NCBI RefSeq assembly: GCF_017591425.1
Contig: NW_024466399.1
Coordinates: 2,418,001-2,482,000 of the forward strand
DNA length: 64,000 nucleotides
Source of the DNA: Ochotona curzoniae
Lineage: Eukaryota > Chordata > Mammalia > Lagomorpha > Ochotonidae
Direction of reading: 5' to 3'
Below the pieces are notes generated by a model. It searched no databases, was not told the DNA's origin, and saw nothing but the letters and a program-made list of their open reading frames with translations. Shown piece by piece: positions 11,286 through 22,489 of this stretch (position 1 is its first letter; the number at the start of each line of letters is the position of its first letter). The position numbers and the translations under genes were made by a program.

Positions 11286-11849
11286 CTAAGGAACTTTGTA
11301 AGTTTGTCAAGTCTGAACTAGTTAAAACTGTAGGTAGTCACATGTGACGTTACAGTTTGGAGACAGTTTTACTATGAAAATAGCTCTGGATATTTAAATC
11401 CCCTGTCTTGTGATAAACTTAACAGTTAAATTCAGGGGCAGACTTGGTCTAATTTTGGCATCTGGGAGTTGGACCTAATGGGGAGTCTTTATGTCATGAG
11501 ACAGTATCCTCAGAAGGCAATTCTCACAAGACTTGTGGAAGCAGAGTGCTCTCCCTGCCCTGGATTCCTGACTCACTGTGTCACTGCTCTTGTGCCATCT
11601 TCCAGCCTCACCAGCTGCACTGGTATTGCCCAATTGTGCCCTGTGAATCTGCAACCTAGAACAGATATTTTAGCTAAAGCAATGAAAATCTAAACAATAT
11701 CTGTGGCTACTGTAAACATCATGGACAGTGTTGTACGGCTACCGACTGAAAAATGCATGTATTATTTTCAATGCACTATTCTTTTCATTTAAACACTTGG
11801 TAATCCCTTGATATTTTATGGTCTTTCATTGGAATTTATTAAGTGCTGA
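11286..11849. other. Unique sequence
   Basis: No gene or repeat recognised. The 74-codon frame at 11469-11693 has no domain. Confidence 0.5.
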
Positions 11850-12165
11850 TTTTTAAAAAATATCTTTATTTGAGAAAAAGAGAGAAATTCCCATCTCCTG
11901 ATTCATACTTGAAATGCTCGCCATCGTCAGAGATGGTCCAAGCTACAGTCAGGAACTGGGCACCCAATCCTGTTGTCTCACACCTCACATGGATGGTGGG
12001 CAGCCATGTCCTTCAATGTTGCCCTTCTGCTGCCCAAAGCGCATTTGCACAAAAGGCTGGATTCAGGCGCACAGCTCAGTTGACAACTAGACACTCCGCA
12101 GTGGAACACAGGAGTCTGTAGGTTCAAATCCTGTTCCAAGGACTGTTCAGCTCCCACCAACAAAA
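11850..12165 (-). mobile_element. Degenerate old SINE sequence
   Basis: The first part (AATATCTTTATTTGAGAAAAAGAGAGAAATTCCCATC, split here by divergence) looks like the tail half of an old minus-strand C-SINE. The end (CACAGCTCAG, CTAGACACTCCGCAGTG, GGTTCAAATCCTG) resembles a plus-strand tRNA-like head with a B box. It may be two fragments joined. Confidence 0.45.
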
Positions 12166-12897
12166 GTGTTCACTTACCCATATTTTTATTTATTTCTGAA
12201 TTCTGCCTACCGAGCCTCATAGGAAGTGATCTTTGACTTCAAGAAGACCTAAGGATGCTTTTGCTTGGAGCCTGCACCTGGAACAAGGAAGTCCTCCCGG
12301 CGATGTGTCCTTCATCACTGGACTTTTCCACTATAAACTGCTCTTACCACATCACCTGTAGATCATTTCTAAGAATAGACTCAGTAGCACAGGACACAGG
12401 TTTAATGTAAAATGTGCTGATTTTTTTTTTTTTTTACAGTTTAATGTGAAATCTGCTAAAAATCTGTTTTTTAATTTTGTCTCAAAATGCTTCCTGTGAT
12501 ATTTTATCCAAATTGATTAAAAGTTTCATGTTATAACATCTATGGCATTTTCATAGATTCTTTGAAAATTAGGGCCCATACTCCAAAATACACACAAAAA
12601 AGCAATGTTGAAAATATTTTACTTGAGAGTATTCAGGTATTATAAAAACAACTACGTAAATTTTTAAGAACATTTCTGCCCAACTGGATTAAGATCAGAT
12701 TTATTAAAATATGTCTGAAGCAATTAAGTAAATTGTGATATGAGGTAAAATACAAAATACCCACCAATGATAATCATTTCTATCAACATTTCACATCTGT
12801 AGGTAACTTGAAACAGATGCTGCAAGATACTGCCCATTGTTTTATATTTGCATGTGAAAACATGTTTTGATGTTTTCTTTTTAATTGTAACATCGTG
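12166..12897. other. Unique AT-rich sequence
   Basis: Very AT-rich with a T run at about 12421-12436. Nothing else recognised. Confidence 0.5.
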
Positions 12898-12911
12898 TAA
12901 TGCAACTTTTA

Positions 12912-13227
12912 TTTTTTTTTAAAGATTTATTTTTATTATTTTTTCATTGGAAAGGCGGATATACAGAGAGGAGAGACAGAGAGGAAGATCTGCCATCCGA
13001 TGATTCACTCCCCAAGTGAGCGCAACGGGCCGATACTATGCCAATCCGAAGCCAGGAGCCTCTTCGCAGGTTCCCAAGGCTTTGGGCCGTCCTTGACTGC
13101 TTTCCCAGGCCACAGGCAAGGAGCTGGAAGGGAAGCGGGGCTGCCGGGATTAGAACCGGCGCCCATATGGGATCCCGGGCGTGCAAGGCGAGGACCTTTA
13201 ACCACTTGCGCCACCGCGCCGGGCCCA
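12912..13227 (-). mobile_element. Young C-SINE with small internal deletion
   Basis: Close to consensus but lacking about 20 bases of the block that reads GGGTCTCCCACGCGGGTGCAG in its relatives: the sequence runs CCTCTTC straight into GCAGGTTCCC. It is flanked by a 14-base target-site duplication TAATGCAACTTTTA at 12898-12911 and 13228-13241. Confidence 0.96.
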
Positions 13228-13241
13228 TAATGCAACTTTTA

Positions 13242-14040
13242 AAAGGCACATGATAAGTGTCAGAGCTTGTGTTAAAACTTTACTTCCAAAACTCTCTGTA
13301 GCAATTCCAGTGATCCTATCTCTCTTTCAAAAATTCCATAGGAATCAACAGATTTGGTTTGCCGTGAACGAAATTTTGCATGCCATACTGTCATTAGTGG
13401 ACACACATTTCATTTGCACCGTTTCCTATAAGCAGATGTTGATGTCAAATCCCCTCTTTCTTTGGCCGGCAGAGGTCAATGCTCTGGCCTCAAGGACAAG
13501 CTAGCCATACAATGATATACTTGTAATTAATAAATGAGAATTTGAGTGCCAATAACAGCTGGGAACTCTGGATGATTGAGAGCAAATCAAAGAATTGGGA
13601 GAGTCTTCAAATTGTTTTTGTTTTAATTTCAGTGTGGCTGTGGTTGAAGGTAGGAAAGAAAAAATAAAAGAGAGAAGCTTTGAGAAAGGGTTTCCATGAC
13701 TAAAAGTGCTTAACTTTGTTAGCATACATCTGAGGAAAAGAAATTACCTTTAATAAGATTTATATGAGTGAAAAATAATGACTGCCTTGAGACTGAATTG
13801 AACAAGAGGCATCTTGGGTAGTAGTTAATATTCTTTTTAAAGATTGTTTGAACAAATCTCTTTGAAGAGATGATTTCTTGATCACAGAAGGAAATGAAAT
13901 AAAGATAAAACATGAACATCACCTCTGGATCCTACGTCTGTCTCAGCTTCCTCTAAACATTGTTTTGTGATTTGCCTGGACATGCTTGGGGTCATCTCTT
14001 TGTGCCACTGCCATGTGCTCGTCTTCCTTCCCTCCCCGCC
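13242..14040. other. Unique sequence
   Basis: No gene or repeat recognised. Open frames of up to 84 codons lack any domain. Confidence 0.5.
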
Positions 14041-14128
14041 TCCATCCCCTCCTTCCTTCCTTCCTCCACCCATCCTTCCCTCCATCCCTCCATCCCTCCA
14101 TCCCTCCATCCCTCTGTTCCTTCCTTTT
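14041..14128. repeat. CCTT/CCAT microsatellite
   Basis: Imperfect tetranucleotide array: CCTTCCTTCCTT, then repeated CCATCCCT units. Repetitive open frames on both strands (Met-Glu-Gly-Trp-type and Pro-Ser-type) come from this array. Confidence 0.95.
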
Positions 14129-14194
14129 GATACTCCATCAAGGTATTAGCAACCACATACTGTAAGAGAGTGTATTTTACCCCATCTACTTCTA

Positions 14195-14485
14195 ATTAGT
14201 TTTTATTTATTTGTGAGAGAGCTAGGTGAGCGAGAGCAAGAGAGACAGAGAAAGAGATTCACTGATTAACTTCCCAAATGCCTGCAAAAACCAGAATTTG
14301 ACTAGCCCCAAACCTGGAGCCGGGAACTCGGCCAGTGTACCATGTGAGTGCAACAACACAAGAACCAGAGCTATTTACTGCACGCTGGCAGGAAACTGGG
14401 TCAGAAACAAAACCAAGATTCCAACTCAGGGATTGCAAGACGGACTGTGGGCCAAGCACTTACTGAACTGCTGGGCCCCCAAACC
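14195..14485 (-). mobile_element. Old C-SINE, minus strand
   Basis: TTTTTATTTATTTGTGAGAG, a GA-rich block, GATTCACTGATTAACTTCCC, a GGAGCCGGGAACTC block, GGCAGGAAACTGGGTCAG and a head-side end near ACTGCTGGGCCCCC. Strongly diverged. The 125-codon frame at 14226-14603 is mostly SINE. Confidence 0.75.
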
Positions 14486-15855
14486 CACCCTTTCTGACCA
14501 CTCTGTCCCTTGGAACGAGGGACAGTGGGGGGGGGGGGTCAGTCTCAAGATTTCAGGAGCCTGTGCAAGGGTTTCCAGTGGACAGATTTGTTCGCAGATG
14601 TAGACAAGAATGACAAAAAGCTGAAGACAATGACTAGGCTGAAGAGCAGATCGAGAGCCAAGCGGAGTGAAGTTCTGATTCTTTGTGGGTAGTTAAAACC
14701 AATCCCCGGAAAAGGCACTGCAAGCAGGCCTATAGGGCAGTGAAAACAGGTGGTCCAGAGAGGCTGTAAAGGATCAAAAGTGTATGACAAATCCAAGAGC
14801 ATATAACTTTCTTCTATACTGCCTCTGCAACCTGAAGGTGGGAAAGTCAAATTACACACGAAATGGCTTTTACCATCATAATGCATAGTCTCCAAGTATA
14901 TCACCAATTACTTCAAAGAGATTTTCACAAGATACACATAGATAGGATTTTGATCATGCACAAGTGATTATGAAACCTCGGGACACAATTTCATCCTAGA
15001 AGCATGACCATTGCTCCTGTCCACTTGTGCATTTTGCCTTTTATGTTTTTTCTCATGGAAGTAACTCCTGAATCACATATTACATGATTCCATGGCTGAT
15101 ATACTTGGAGCGGTTCCAAAATATAAATCACACCAGTTCTTCGTGTCGCAGCCCTCTTCACAGGGATGAGGAAGACTTGGCAACAGTCCGTGCGTGTACG
15201 GCCTTCTGCCATTCCTGCAGTTCACACACACACACTTACAAACTGCATTGCAGAGTCCATCCCATAGACTTGTCAAATAGACTTATTCCCGAAGTATGCG
15301 CTATAGAATTATGGGAAAGGATTCTCTTCATTACTATTGGTTGCTTATTAACAGTACGGAAAACAGAATTCTGGCATGTGTCGTGCCTCATGGAAATTTT
15401 CAAGTTATTTTTGCATTGTAGGAAGATAGAAATATGTTGTTGGGTGAAGACCAAGTTGGACAAGGGAAATAGACCATGTTTTTCACCTGAAAAAATAAAA
15501 CAGCCATCCCTCCCAAATATATGTTTGTATGTGTTTATACAACCTATTTTGGGCTGTCTTTTTATATCAATAATAAAAATATAAATACAAATAATTTTCT
15601 GTTTTTTTCATTCCCTGTTTTCTGTTGAGATATATTAAAACAATAATTGGTTTAACTGCAACGGCACTCATGCCAGTTTAATATGAATTCTTGCAATTTT
15701 AGACCTGGATCTTTGCAAGGTTCTGCTAATAGCTTTAATTTTAACTGCTGGGACAAAAGCCTTTTTTTTTTTCAAAATAAATAATCCAAGGTGTGTGTTT
15801 TTTTCCTAGAAAACTGTATAAAACATGCTCAAAAACTTAAGATTTAAAAATCTGG
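14486..15855. other. Unique sequence
   Basis: It contains a run of 12 G at 14527-14538. The window's longest open frame (15084-15584, 166 codons) lies here, but I see no domain, no codon-use signal and no neighbouring exon structure. I do not call it a gene. Confidence 0.5.
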
Positions 15856-15860
15856 ATGTT

Positions 15861-16790
15861 GGGGATGGCATTGTTGCATAGCTAGCTAATCCTCTGTCTG
15901 TCATCCCAAATGGGTATCAGTTCATGTGTCGGCTGCTCTAGTTCCCATCCAGCTCTCTGCTAGTGGCTTGGGGGAAGTAGCAGTGGATGACAGGGTCAGG
16001 GGAGGCTAGACAGAACAGCACCCGCCAGTATGTGTGTGAGCTGAATAATAGGGCAGGTTGGATTGCACTAGGCTTCAATGCCCATTGACATGTATGAGAG
16101 CTAAATGGGATGTGGGCCAGACTGAACAAGTCTGTGGTACATACTAGCAAGCATGGGAACCAGGGTAGGGGGCAGGCCTGGTGGGGGTTATGGGGAGTTG
16201 CCCTGACTAGGCTGCAACTCCCACTGGTTTGAGTGAGGGCACAGTATAAAGTGGGCAGGATTGGCCTGGACTGCAACACCCATTGGTTCGTGTGGAAGAC
16301 AGGGCTGGAAACAGAAGTGACCCAGCAACTGAAACGACCAGCTGATTAGGGTGACGGACTGTGCCAGACCCTGTACTGGCAAGCACACACAGAATCAGGT
16401 CTGGGATCACCTCAGATGAAGTTTCTTTGGAGATCCCTCCAACTGAACTGCTGATCTCAGAACCCCAACCATGAAGAGACTATGTCAGCCAGTGGATTCT
16501 GAGTAGATTTCATCGTGCTTGGAGTGGCGAGATTGGCAGCAATTCAGAACTGTTGAACTATCAAAACTGCTTGAGCAGGATCCTCAGAGCATGCCCCACA
16601 TCAGGGACCTGGGATGGGTGGGAGGCTGGGTGGGGTTTTCCCCTTTGCTTTTCCCCTGACCCCAGATACAGGGGGGAAAAAATGATACTAGTGTGGAAAC
16701 AATGGTATTACTCACTTTCCTGTAGCTCTTGACCCTTTGTACCCTAAGTACAACTAAGTAAGATTATTTAAATAAATAAATAAAGTATCA
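15861..16790 (+). mobile_element. Composite element: SINE head, tandem units, A-rich tail
   Basis: Three parts can be seen. 15861-15995 is a C-SINE head half (GGGGATGGCATTGTTGCATA, then AGTTCCCATCCAGCTCTCTG). 15996-16410 holds about five or six degenerate units of 55-90 bases that share GGGCAGG, a 'gactgcaac(a/t)cccattggtt' core and 'gagag(c/g)agggtggg'-like ends. 16411-16790 is a non-repetitive tail containing a G-rich cluster and ending in AAATAAATAAATAAA. The layout recalls SINE-VNTR composite retroposons of other mammals, but I do not recognise the family. Several 66-113-codon frames inside are artefacts. Confidence 0.55.
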
Positions 16791-17210
16791 AATGAGAAAG
16801 AAAATAAATAAACAAATAAGAAAGATGGATTTTTGGGTCACACCCTGATCAGTTGTATTGATACATTGAGGGATGGAGTCCCACTGTGTCCTAAAGTTTG
16901 AAAACTGTTATCATACAAAAATGTCGGAACTTGGATTCAGTAAGTTCTGTAACTTCCACTTTTTAACTAAGATGTATTCCAAGACTGCATAGTCTCTTGC
17001 TTCTTTGGTTTTGTGACCAAAATTGATGTTAGGAGTGGGTTGAATGGAAGTCGTGCTAGCCCATTTGCATCATTATAGACATTTAGCAACCACGTTTTGC
17101 CCCATATAAAATGATGTTGAGGCTAAATATTCCTTACTGACATCAAGCTATGGGTGCTTAAACGCTGACCTACCTTAATGCATGCATGTAAATAAAATCG
17201 CTTATTGGAA
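16791..17210. other. Unique sequence
   Basis: Begins with A-rich simple sequence that may still belong to the composite element's tail; no other feature seen. Confidence 0.4.
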
Positions 17211-17257
17211 CATTATATATATATATAATTATTATATATATATAACTATATATATAT
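17211..17257. repeat. (TA)n-rich self-complementary tract
   Basis: Alternating AT with short interruptions (ATAATTATTAT and ATAACTATAT), able to fold on itself. The adjacent SINE inserted into this tract; TATATA remains on its other side. Confidence 0.9.
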
Positions 17258-17573
17258 AAAGATTTATTTTATTTTTATTGGAAAGGCAGATTTACAGAGA
17301 GGAGAGACAGAGAGGAAGATCTTCTGTCCGATGATTCACTCCCCAGGCAGCTGCAACGGCTGGAGCTGAGCCAATCCGAAGCCAGGAGCCTCTTCCGGGT
17401 ATGCCATGTGGGTGCAGGGTCCCAAAGCTTTGGGCCATCCTCGACTGCTTTCCTGGGCCACAGGCAGGGAGTTGGATGGGAGACGGGGCTGCCGGAATTA
17501 GAACTGGCACCCATATGGGATCCCGGGCATGCAAGGTGAGGATCTTAACCACTGTGCCACCGCACCAGGCCCT
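17258..17573 (-). mobile_element. C-SINE, minus strand, full-length
   Basis: Tail complement AAAGATTTATTTTATTTTTA, GGAAAGGCAGATTTACAGAG, CTTCTGTCCGATGATTCACT, GAAGCCAGGAGCCTC, GGAATTAGAACTGGCACCC and head complement CACCGCACCAGGCCC. CpG sites are partly decayed relative to the young copies, suggesting intermediate age. Confidence 0.95.
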
Positions 17574-18889
17574 ATATAGGCATTCTTAAAGTAAGTATAA
17601 TGATTCAAAAAGCTATACCAGAAAGAAGGGAGTATGTTTGAAATGTGTGGAAATGTATTGAGAACCTTAGAAGAACTATTGAAATACTACCCAAATGATA
17701 ACCAACGTACACTTATTCTCTGGAGTGGTCTTGGTGTGACTGTTAGTTTCCAAGGAAGTACTTGGGGACAGAAAGATGGACTTGTTCATTTTTAGAACCT
17801 GAAGAACACAATTTGAGCCAGCTCAATAACTTACAGTCATATGTAATGAAAGTTGCTGATTAATTTCCCTTGTGTATGAACTGAAACTAATATTATCTTC
17901 CCACTGGACCTAGGAAGATACTTCTGGACATATGGTAGATATGGATCAATAAGTATGTTTTCTTTCTCATTCACTGTTCAGAATGGTTTTCCCCTCTTTC
18001 TCATGGTGCTGTCCCCGAGCAATAAGTTACACTATTTATATTAGGAATTGGTCCAGCAAAAACTGCTCGATAGTATCTTGGATGAGTTTTGTTCAATGCA
18101 GTGTTTGGGGGAATATTTTCTGTGCGTATACCTTAAAAACAAAATAAAGAAGAATGGCAAAGATATCACTGAGTCACTTTCTATGGCCTCACGATTTGAA
18201 CTTAGCTCTACCAAGAAATTTTTTCTCTAAGTCATATGACCCAATAGGCTATAAGGAAGCAAGAATTTGGAATTCAACAGACCCCCAAACCAAACCCAAT
18301 ACATGATTATGAAGCTGGAGATTAGTTTATGCTGTCTCTGCATCACCTTGATGGAGACCCTCCTTTCTTCCCCCAAACCACAGAGTCCTTCATTTATTCA
18401 TCCGTCTCAGCCAGGAAATCCTTAGGTACTGAAAAAACACATCCTCTCCTGGAATTGTCTTTCCTAGAGACTTTAATTTCAGATTTTTAGTGAATGAAAC
18501 CTTCAAATTCTTAAGACCCAGAGAATGAGGATGTAACTGAGATTCTAAACATTCCAATGATTTGAGATTTGGGGAGGCAGACCTTGGTCTTCAGTTTCTT
18601 AAGTCATACTAAGAAGGTGATTGCTGATTTGTCCAAGTTTTTAAAACCCAAGAACAGTATGCTAGGACAGCAGTGTGAGGACAGGCTTCCTTACTTGTGG
18701 TACTGGGCATCTCTTTTCTTCTTGGGTATGCCATCTTGCAAGAAGACTTCTGCTCCAGCATAAAGCTGGGGTGCACCCGAATTCACAATGGAGCTGGTGC
18801 CCCCTGCTGGAATAGGGCTGCTTACTTTTCCACCTTTGGGACATCTGTGCCAGTAACCTTGTGAAGACCCAGCCTTGCCAACACAGCCT
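17574..18889. other. Unique sequence
   Basis: No gene or repeat recognised; open frames are at most 82 codons. Confidence 0.5.
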
Positions 18890-19050
18890 TCGGGGATCAG
18901 GGCAAGGCATTTAATTAACCTCTGTGCTTCACTTCTCTGACACGTAAGAGTGAGATCACAATAGCAGCCAATACTAAGTTTCCTGCTGAAAGGTAGAATT
19001 AATTAGAGATGACAGTAAAATACTTATGAAAACTGGATACTGAAGAGTGA
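18890..19050 (+). repeat. MIR fragment
   Basis: The order GGGCAAGGCATTTAATTAAC, CTCTGTGCTTCACTTCTCTGA, a GTAAGAGTGAGATCACAATAG block and the AATTAATTAGAGATGACAG region matches the MIR core ('gcaagtcacttaacctctctgtgcctcagtttc...'). An ancient mammalian tRNA-derived SINE, degraded. Confidence 0.6.
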
Positions 19051-20584
19051 TAAATGTCTGGACATGCCTTCATTGATCTTATAGCAGGAAAATTCTATGT
19101 GGTGCATAATACTACCAAGTCCGATGTTGTCAATTCTGGCTCATTTTGAGCTCTCACTGCTCTTCGGTTGATGTGTGCACACACACGCACCCATCTTTAC
19201 TCCGCCCAGTGGATCCTTTGTAAAAATTTTGCTGATAATATTTTTAGTGTATGGAGTGTGGGAATAGAGGTGTTTCAAATGAAGAGGACAAAATAAGCCA
19301 ATAGGCACCCAGATGAATAACAGGTACAGTGTTATAGGTAAGTCCTTGTGCTCCTTGTAAGTAAGGGAAATTCTCCCTATAGGAAAATGAGTCTCATAGA
19401 ATGGCAGTTTCAAAACATGAATTCCATTTGGAAATTGAAGAAAGTAGAGAGTAGAAGAGAACCCATCTTCACAAAAAGAGAAAGAAGAGTCTCTCATCTG
19501 CCAAGAAGCTGATGAGAAAGAGAAGAGAAAGAATTAGAAGGAAAGGACATGAGCCCTCCCCTGACTCTGCTTAACCTCTGGAGGGAAAGGGGGCAGCTTA
19601 CAGAAAGAAGCAGGAAGAAAACCTAAAGACATCATGGGAGATTCTATCTGTGTGAAACTGTTTGGCCCAGGAGAAGCTGTGCTCTCTGTGGCATTTAAGC
19701 ATGAGCACTGTTTGCAGAAGTGTGAACCCCAAACTGATGGGTTCATAGCAAGGTTCCTGATTCCCATGTATGGTCTGTGGTTGTGTAAAAATGCCATGAG
19801 AAAAAGGTGAAGAAGCAAACAGACATTTGAGACAGAGGATAAAGTTGGCCAACTCTTCAGGCAGGCATTTGGGTGCAGAGAGCTAGCCCTGTGACAGGTT
19901 CATCACAGTGCCAGCAGGCCCGAGGTGTAGGCCACAGCGAGAATAGAGAAGCTGGTGGACACATGGGACCCAGTTCCTCTGATGCTCAGGCTACCAGGAG
20001 AACACAAAAGATCCACCCTAAGGGCCTCAATATTGTGTTGGATAGAAACAGGAAATATACAACAATCCATTTACCTGCAGAAATTGATTTTCCAGATACA
20101 TCAGCAGGGAGCTTGGTCAGAAGGAAGCGGCCCAGACAGAATTCAGCTGCAATGGCAGTCTAATGTGCCGCAAAGCTCACCCCAATTTTGGGACTGCTAT
20201 GATGTGGGTGTGATCCACACCTGGTAGGCATTGCACCTGGAAGGTTGTACTCAAGTCTTTCCTGACAAGTGCTGAGTGGTCTGCTGCTCGGATGCCAGGC
20301 CCCCGCTGGTGAGTGTTGCACTCTATCCTTTCAAACTGCATTTCAAAGAGCTAAAATACAAATTCAACTTCTTAGAAAGGACTGCTGTGCCCCAACACAA
20401 ATGGTGAATAGCCTAGATGATGAGTTCACTGGCCGAGATATCATCTTTGTACCTGGGCACCTGTGCTTAAATGTCACACAGACACCATCAATGTGGACAA
20501 TCGCTATATGTCAACTAAGAATAATAAAATTACTTAAAATGCAGTTAGAAGAAATTAGCTCTGTTGTGCTATAAATAGAGACTA
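19051..20584. other. Unique sequence with a SINE-like patch
   Basis: No gene recognised. Around 20100-20135 (ATCAGCAGGGAGCTTGGTCAG, split by divergence) is the only hint of an old minus-strand SINE. Open frames up to 118 codons lack domains. Confidence 0.45.
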
Positions 20585-20890
20585 TGGCAATTTATAACTA
20601 AGCAAGAAGTATGTAGGAGGACATTGTGACCCTGTGAGGTCAGCAAGCACAGGTTTGCAGTTCATTGGACAGTATTTGCATGACAACAACCAAATGGCTA
20701 CCTTTGGTATAAACAGCATGTAAATGAGAACACCTGGTGGAATATACAAAACAAAAGGAATTCCGATCAAGAGGAGGGAAACAGTACGGACTCTCAGTGT
20801 ATAAAGTCTGATGCCCCTAATAAACTTCGGCTTTGACCATCAGTCAGGGTCCACGCGTGTTATTATCAGCTCCGTGCACCAAGTCCATCA
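20585..20890 (+). mobile_element. Possible solo retroviral LTR
   Basis: A TATAAAG box (20800-20806) is followed after 12 bases by AATAAA (20819-20824), then a CTTTGACCATCAG and CGTGTTATTATC stretch resembling the R-U5 region of mammalian endogenous retrovirus LTRs. No primer-binding site, gag or pol follows, so if it is an LTR it is solitary. Ends and target-site duplication were not resolved. Confidence 0.4.
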
Positions 20891-20929
20891 CTGTGGAACA
20901 GCGACAGAAGTATATGAATATTCTAAACA

Positions 20930-21066
20930 CAAGATGTGGCAAATACTGGAAAAATAATTATTAATGACCCTGCTTCTTTGGAAGTTGTAAGGAAACTTGG
21001 GGAGGGGAGAAGGAGACCTCGTGCTTATTACACTGTGCTATAAAATAAAATTTAAAAATTAAAAAT
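20930..21066 (+). mobile_element. Possible L1 3' end with A-rich tail
   Basis: The final stretch CACTGTGCTATAAAATAAAA followed by TTTAAAAATTAAAAA resembles the 3' ends of the lagomorph L1s at 39440-39692. Only the last few dozen bases are convincing. Confidence 0.4.
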
Positions 21067-21109
21067 CGGCAATAAAACCCTGGAAATATAACTTTGAATT
21101 AGGAAATCA

Positions 21110-21275
21110 CTTGGTGAGGTCTTGGCATGCTGCTTAGGGTGCTGCTTGGACAACTACCTTCCACATTGAATTGTCTGGATTTGAGACCTAACTCTGCTCT
21201 CGACTCCACTTCCTGCTCACCTGTCCTGGGAGCAGTCGTGATGACTCAAGTACTTGCATCCTCACTCTTCATAAG
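21110..21275 (+). mobile_element. Old C-SINE 5' half, plus strand
   Basis: GGTGCTGCTTGGACAACTACC, GGATTTGAGACCTAACTCTGCT and CGACTCCACTTCCTGCTCAC keep the head, B-box and first body block of an older C-SINE. The rest is lost at the L1 cluster. Confidence 0.5.
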
Positions 21276-21431
21276 CAGTCCTAATTCCATCATGCTACCA
21301 ATGAAGTGTATCCTGACATTGTAGGTATGGACAATGGCAGAGAGTCCGACATCCTAGCATCAGGATCAATTTAGCAGTTTCATAAGGAATCCTTCTTTGA
21401 TCTGAAAGTAGAGATACATACTGCACTGTCT

Positions 21432-22448
21432 CTTCACATCTGGATGTGATAGTCTCTATCACACAGTTACTATACAATATATCTCCCTAAATGAAAAGCC
21501 ATAAAACAAAGTTAACAGCAGGAAGAATAGAAAATTTACATTGACATGAAGTTAAATGACATGCTGCTGAATGACCAATGTGTCACTGAAGAAATGAAAA
21601 AGAAAATCAAAAACCTTGAAGACAATGATGCTACTATATGAACTATATGTCACTGAAGAAACTAATAAACAAAAGTACTTTTTGAAGAAATGAAAATAAA
21701 AACAAAATATCAAAATCCATGAGATGTAGCAAAAGCAATTTTGAGAGGGACACCAGTATAGCCCTTCTTTAACAGTTGTAAGTTCATCCTTCTGCTAATT
21801 TAATGTATTCTAACTTTGTAGGTATAGACAACGGCAGACAGTCCAGCTTCCTATTATCAATTTCTATTTAAAAGTTTCTTGGGGAGTCCATCCTTAATCT
21901 GGAAGCAGAAATGCATACTCATCAGGACGCTTCAGGAAATAAGAAATGATAAGAATCATACATCCTGATCATTTTTTTCTTTTTTAATAAGTTCATAAGA
22001 TGAATTAGATCATTTATGTGAGATATTTCGGTTTATTTGTAAACACCTGGTGTTATAAATGTCCCTCTCAATACTCTATTGCTATATCTCATGGGTTTTG
22101 ACATTCTTGTTTTTATTTTCATTTCTTTAAAAAAAATTTTTTTGCTTATTAACTTATTCAATGCATGTATGTCTGTTAAATGAGCATTCCTGATCACTCT
22201 TCTGAAAGAAACTACCCCTTCCATGTTCTGATTCCATCAAGGAGTGTTTTTTGTTTTAATAACATCAAGCTTTTCATTTCTCTGAAAAGAATGGCACATG
22301 GGTCATGCAGCAGCATGTTATTTAGCTTCGTGTCATTATAAATTCTCTCTTTTTCTTCCTGTTGTTGATTTTGTTTTATGGCTTTTCATTTAAGGAGATC
22401 CATTGTATAGTAACTGTGACATAGGGATTTTTATAACCAGATGTGAAG
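21432..22448. repeat. Large imperfect inverted repeat
   Basis: The left arm 21432-21760 is the reverse complement, with many mismatches and indels, of the right arm 22052-22448. The spacer is about 290 bases. Anchors: CTTCACATCTGG with CCAGATGTGAAG at the outer ends, AATGAAAAGCCATAAAACAAA with its complement in the middle, and TTGAGAGGGACA with its complement at the inner ends. Both arms are L1 ORF2 sequence. Confidence 0.9.
21490..21760 (+). pseudogene. L1 ORF2 remnant, plus strand
   Basis: One frame reads LLNDQCVTEEMKKKIKN, the L1 ORF2 motif between the endonuclease and reverse transcriptase domains. It is followed by a region matching 'QN.WDTAKAVLRG' (here with a stop before DVAKAILRG). 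ORF2 encodes the endonuclease and reverse transcriptase that drive target-primed reverse transcription; only a short piece survives. Confidence 0.8.
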
Positions 22449-22489
22449 ATACACGCAACAAGCATTTGTCTCATACAAATGGTCTAGTA

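Noticed and set aside
12060..12160. tRNA-like sequence with a GGTTCAAATCC B box
   Set aside because: It does not fold into a tRNA cloverleaf with a plausible anticodon arm and sits in SINE-derived sequence. The B box is that of a SINE head.
14041..14128. CRISPR-like or coding repeats
   Set aside because: It is an imperfect tetranucleotide microsatellite in eukaryotic DNA, with no spacers or unit structure.
15084..15584. 166-codon open frame, the longest in the window
   Set aside because: No domain, signal or repeat structure recognised, with AT-driven composition and no exon context. An isolated frame of this length is expected by chance in 64 kb.
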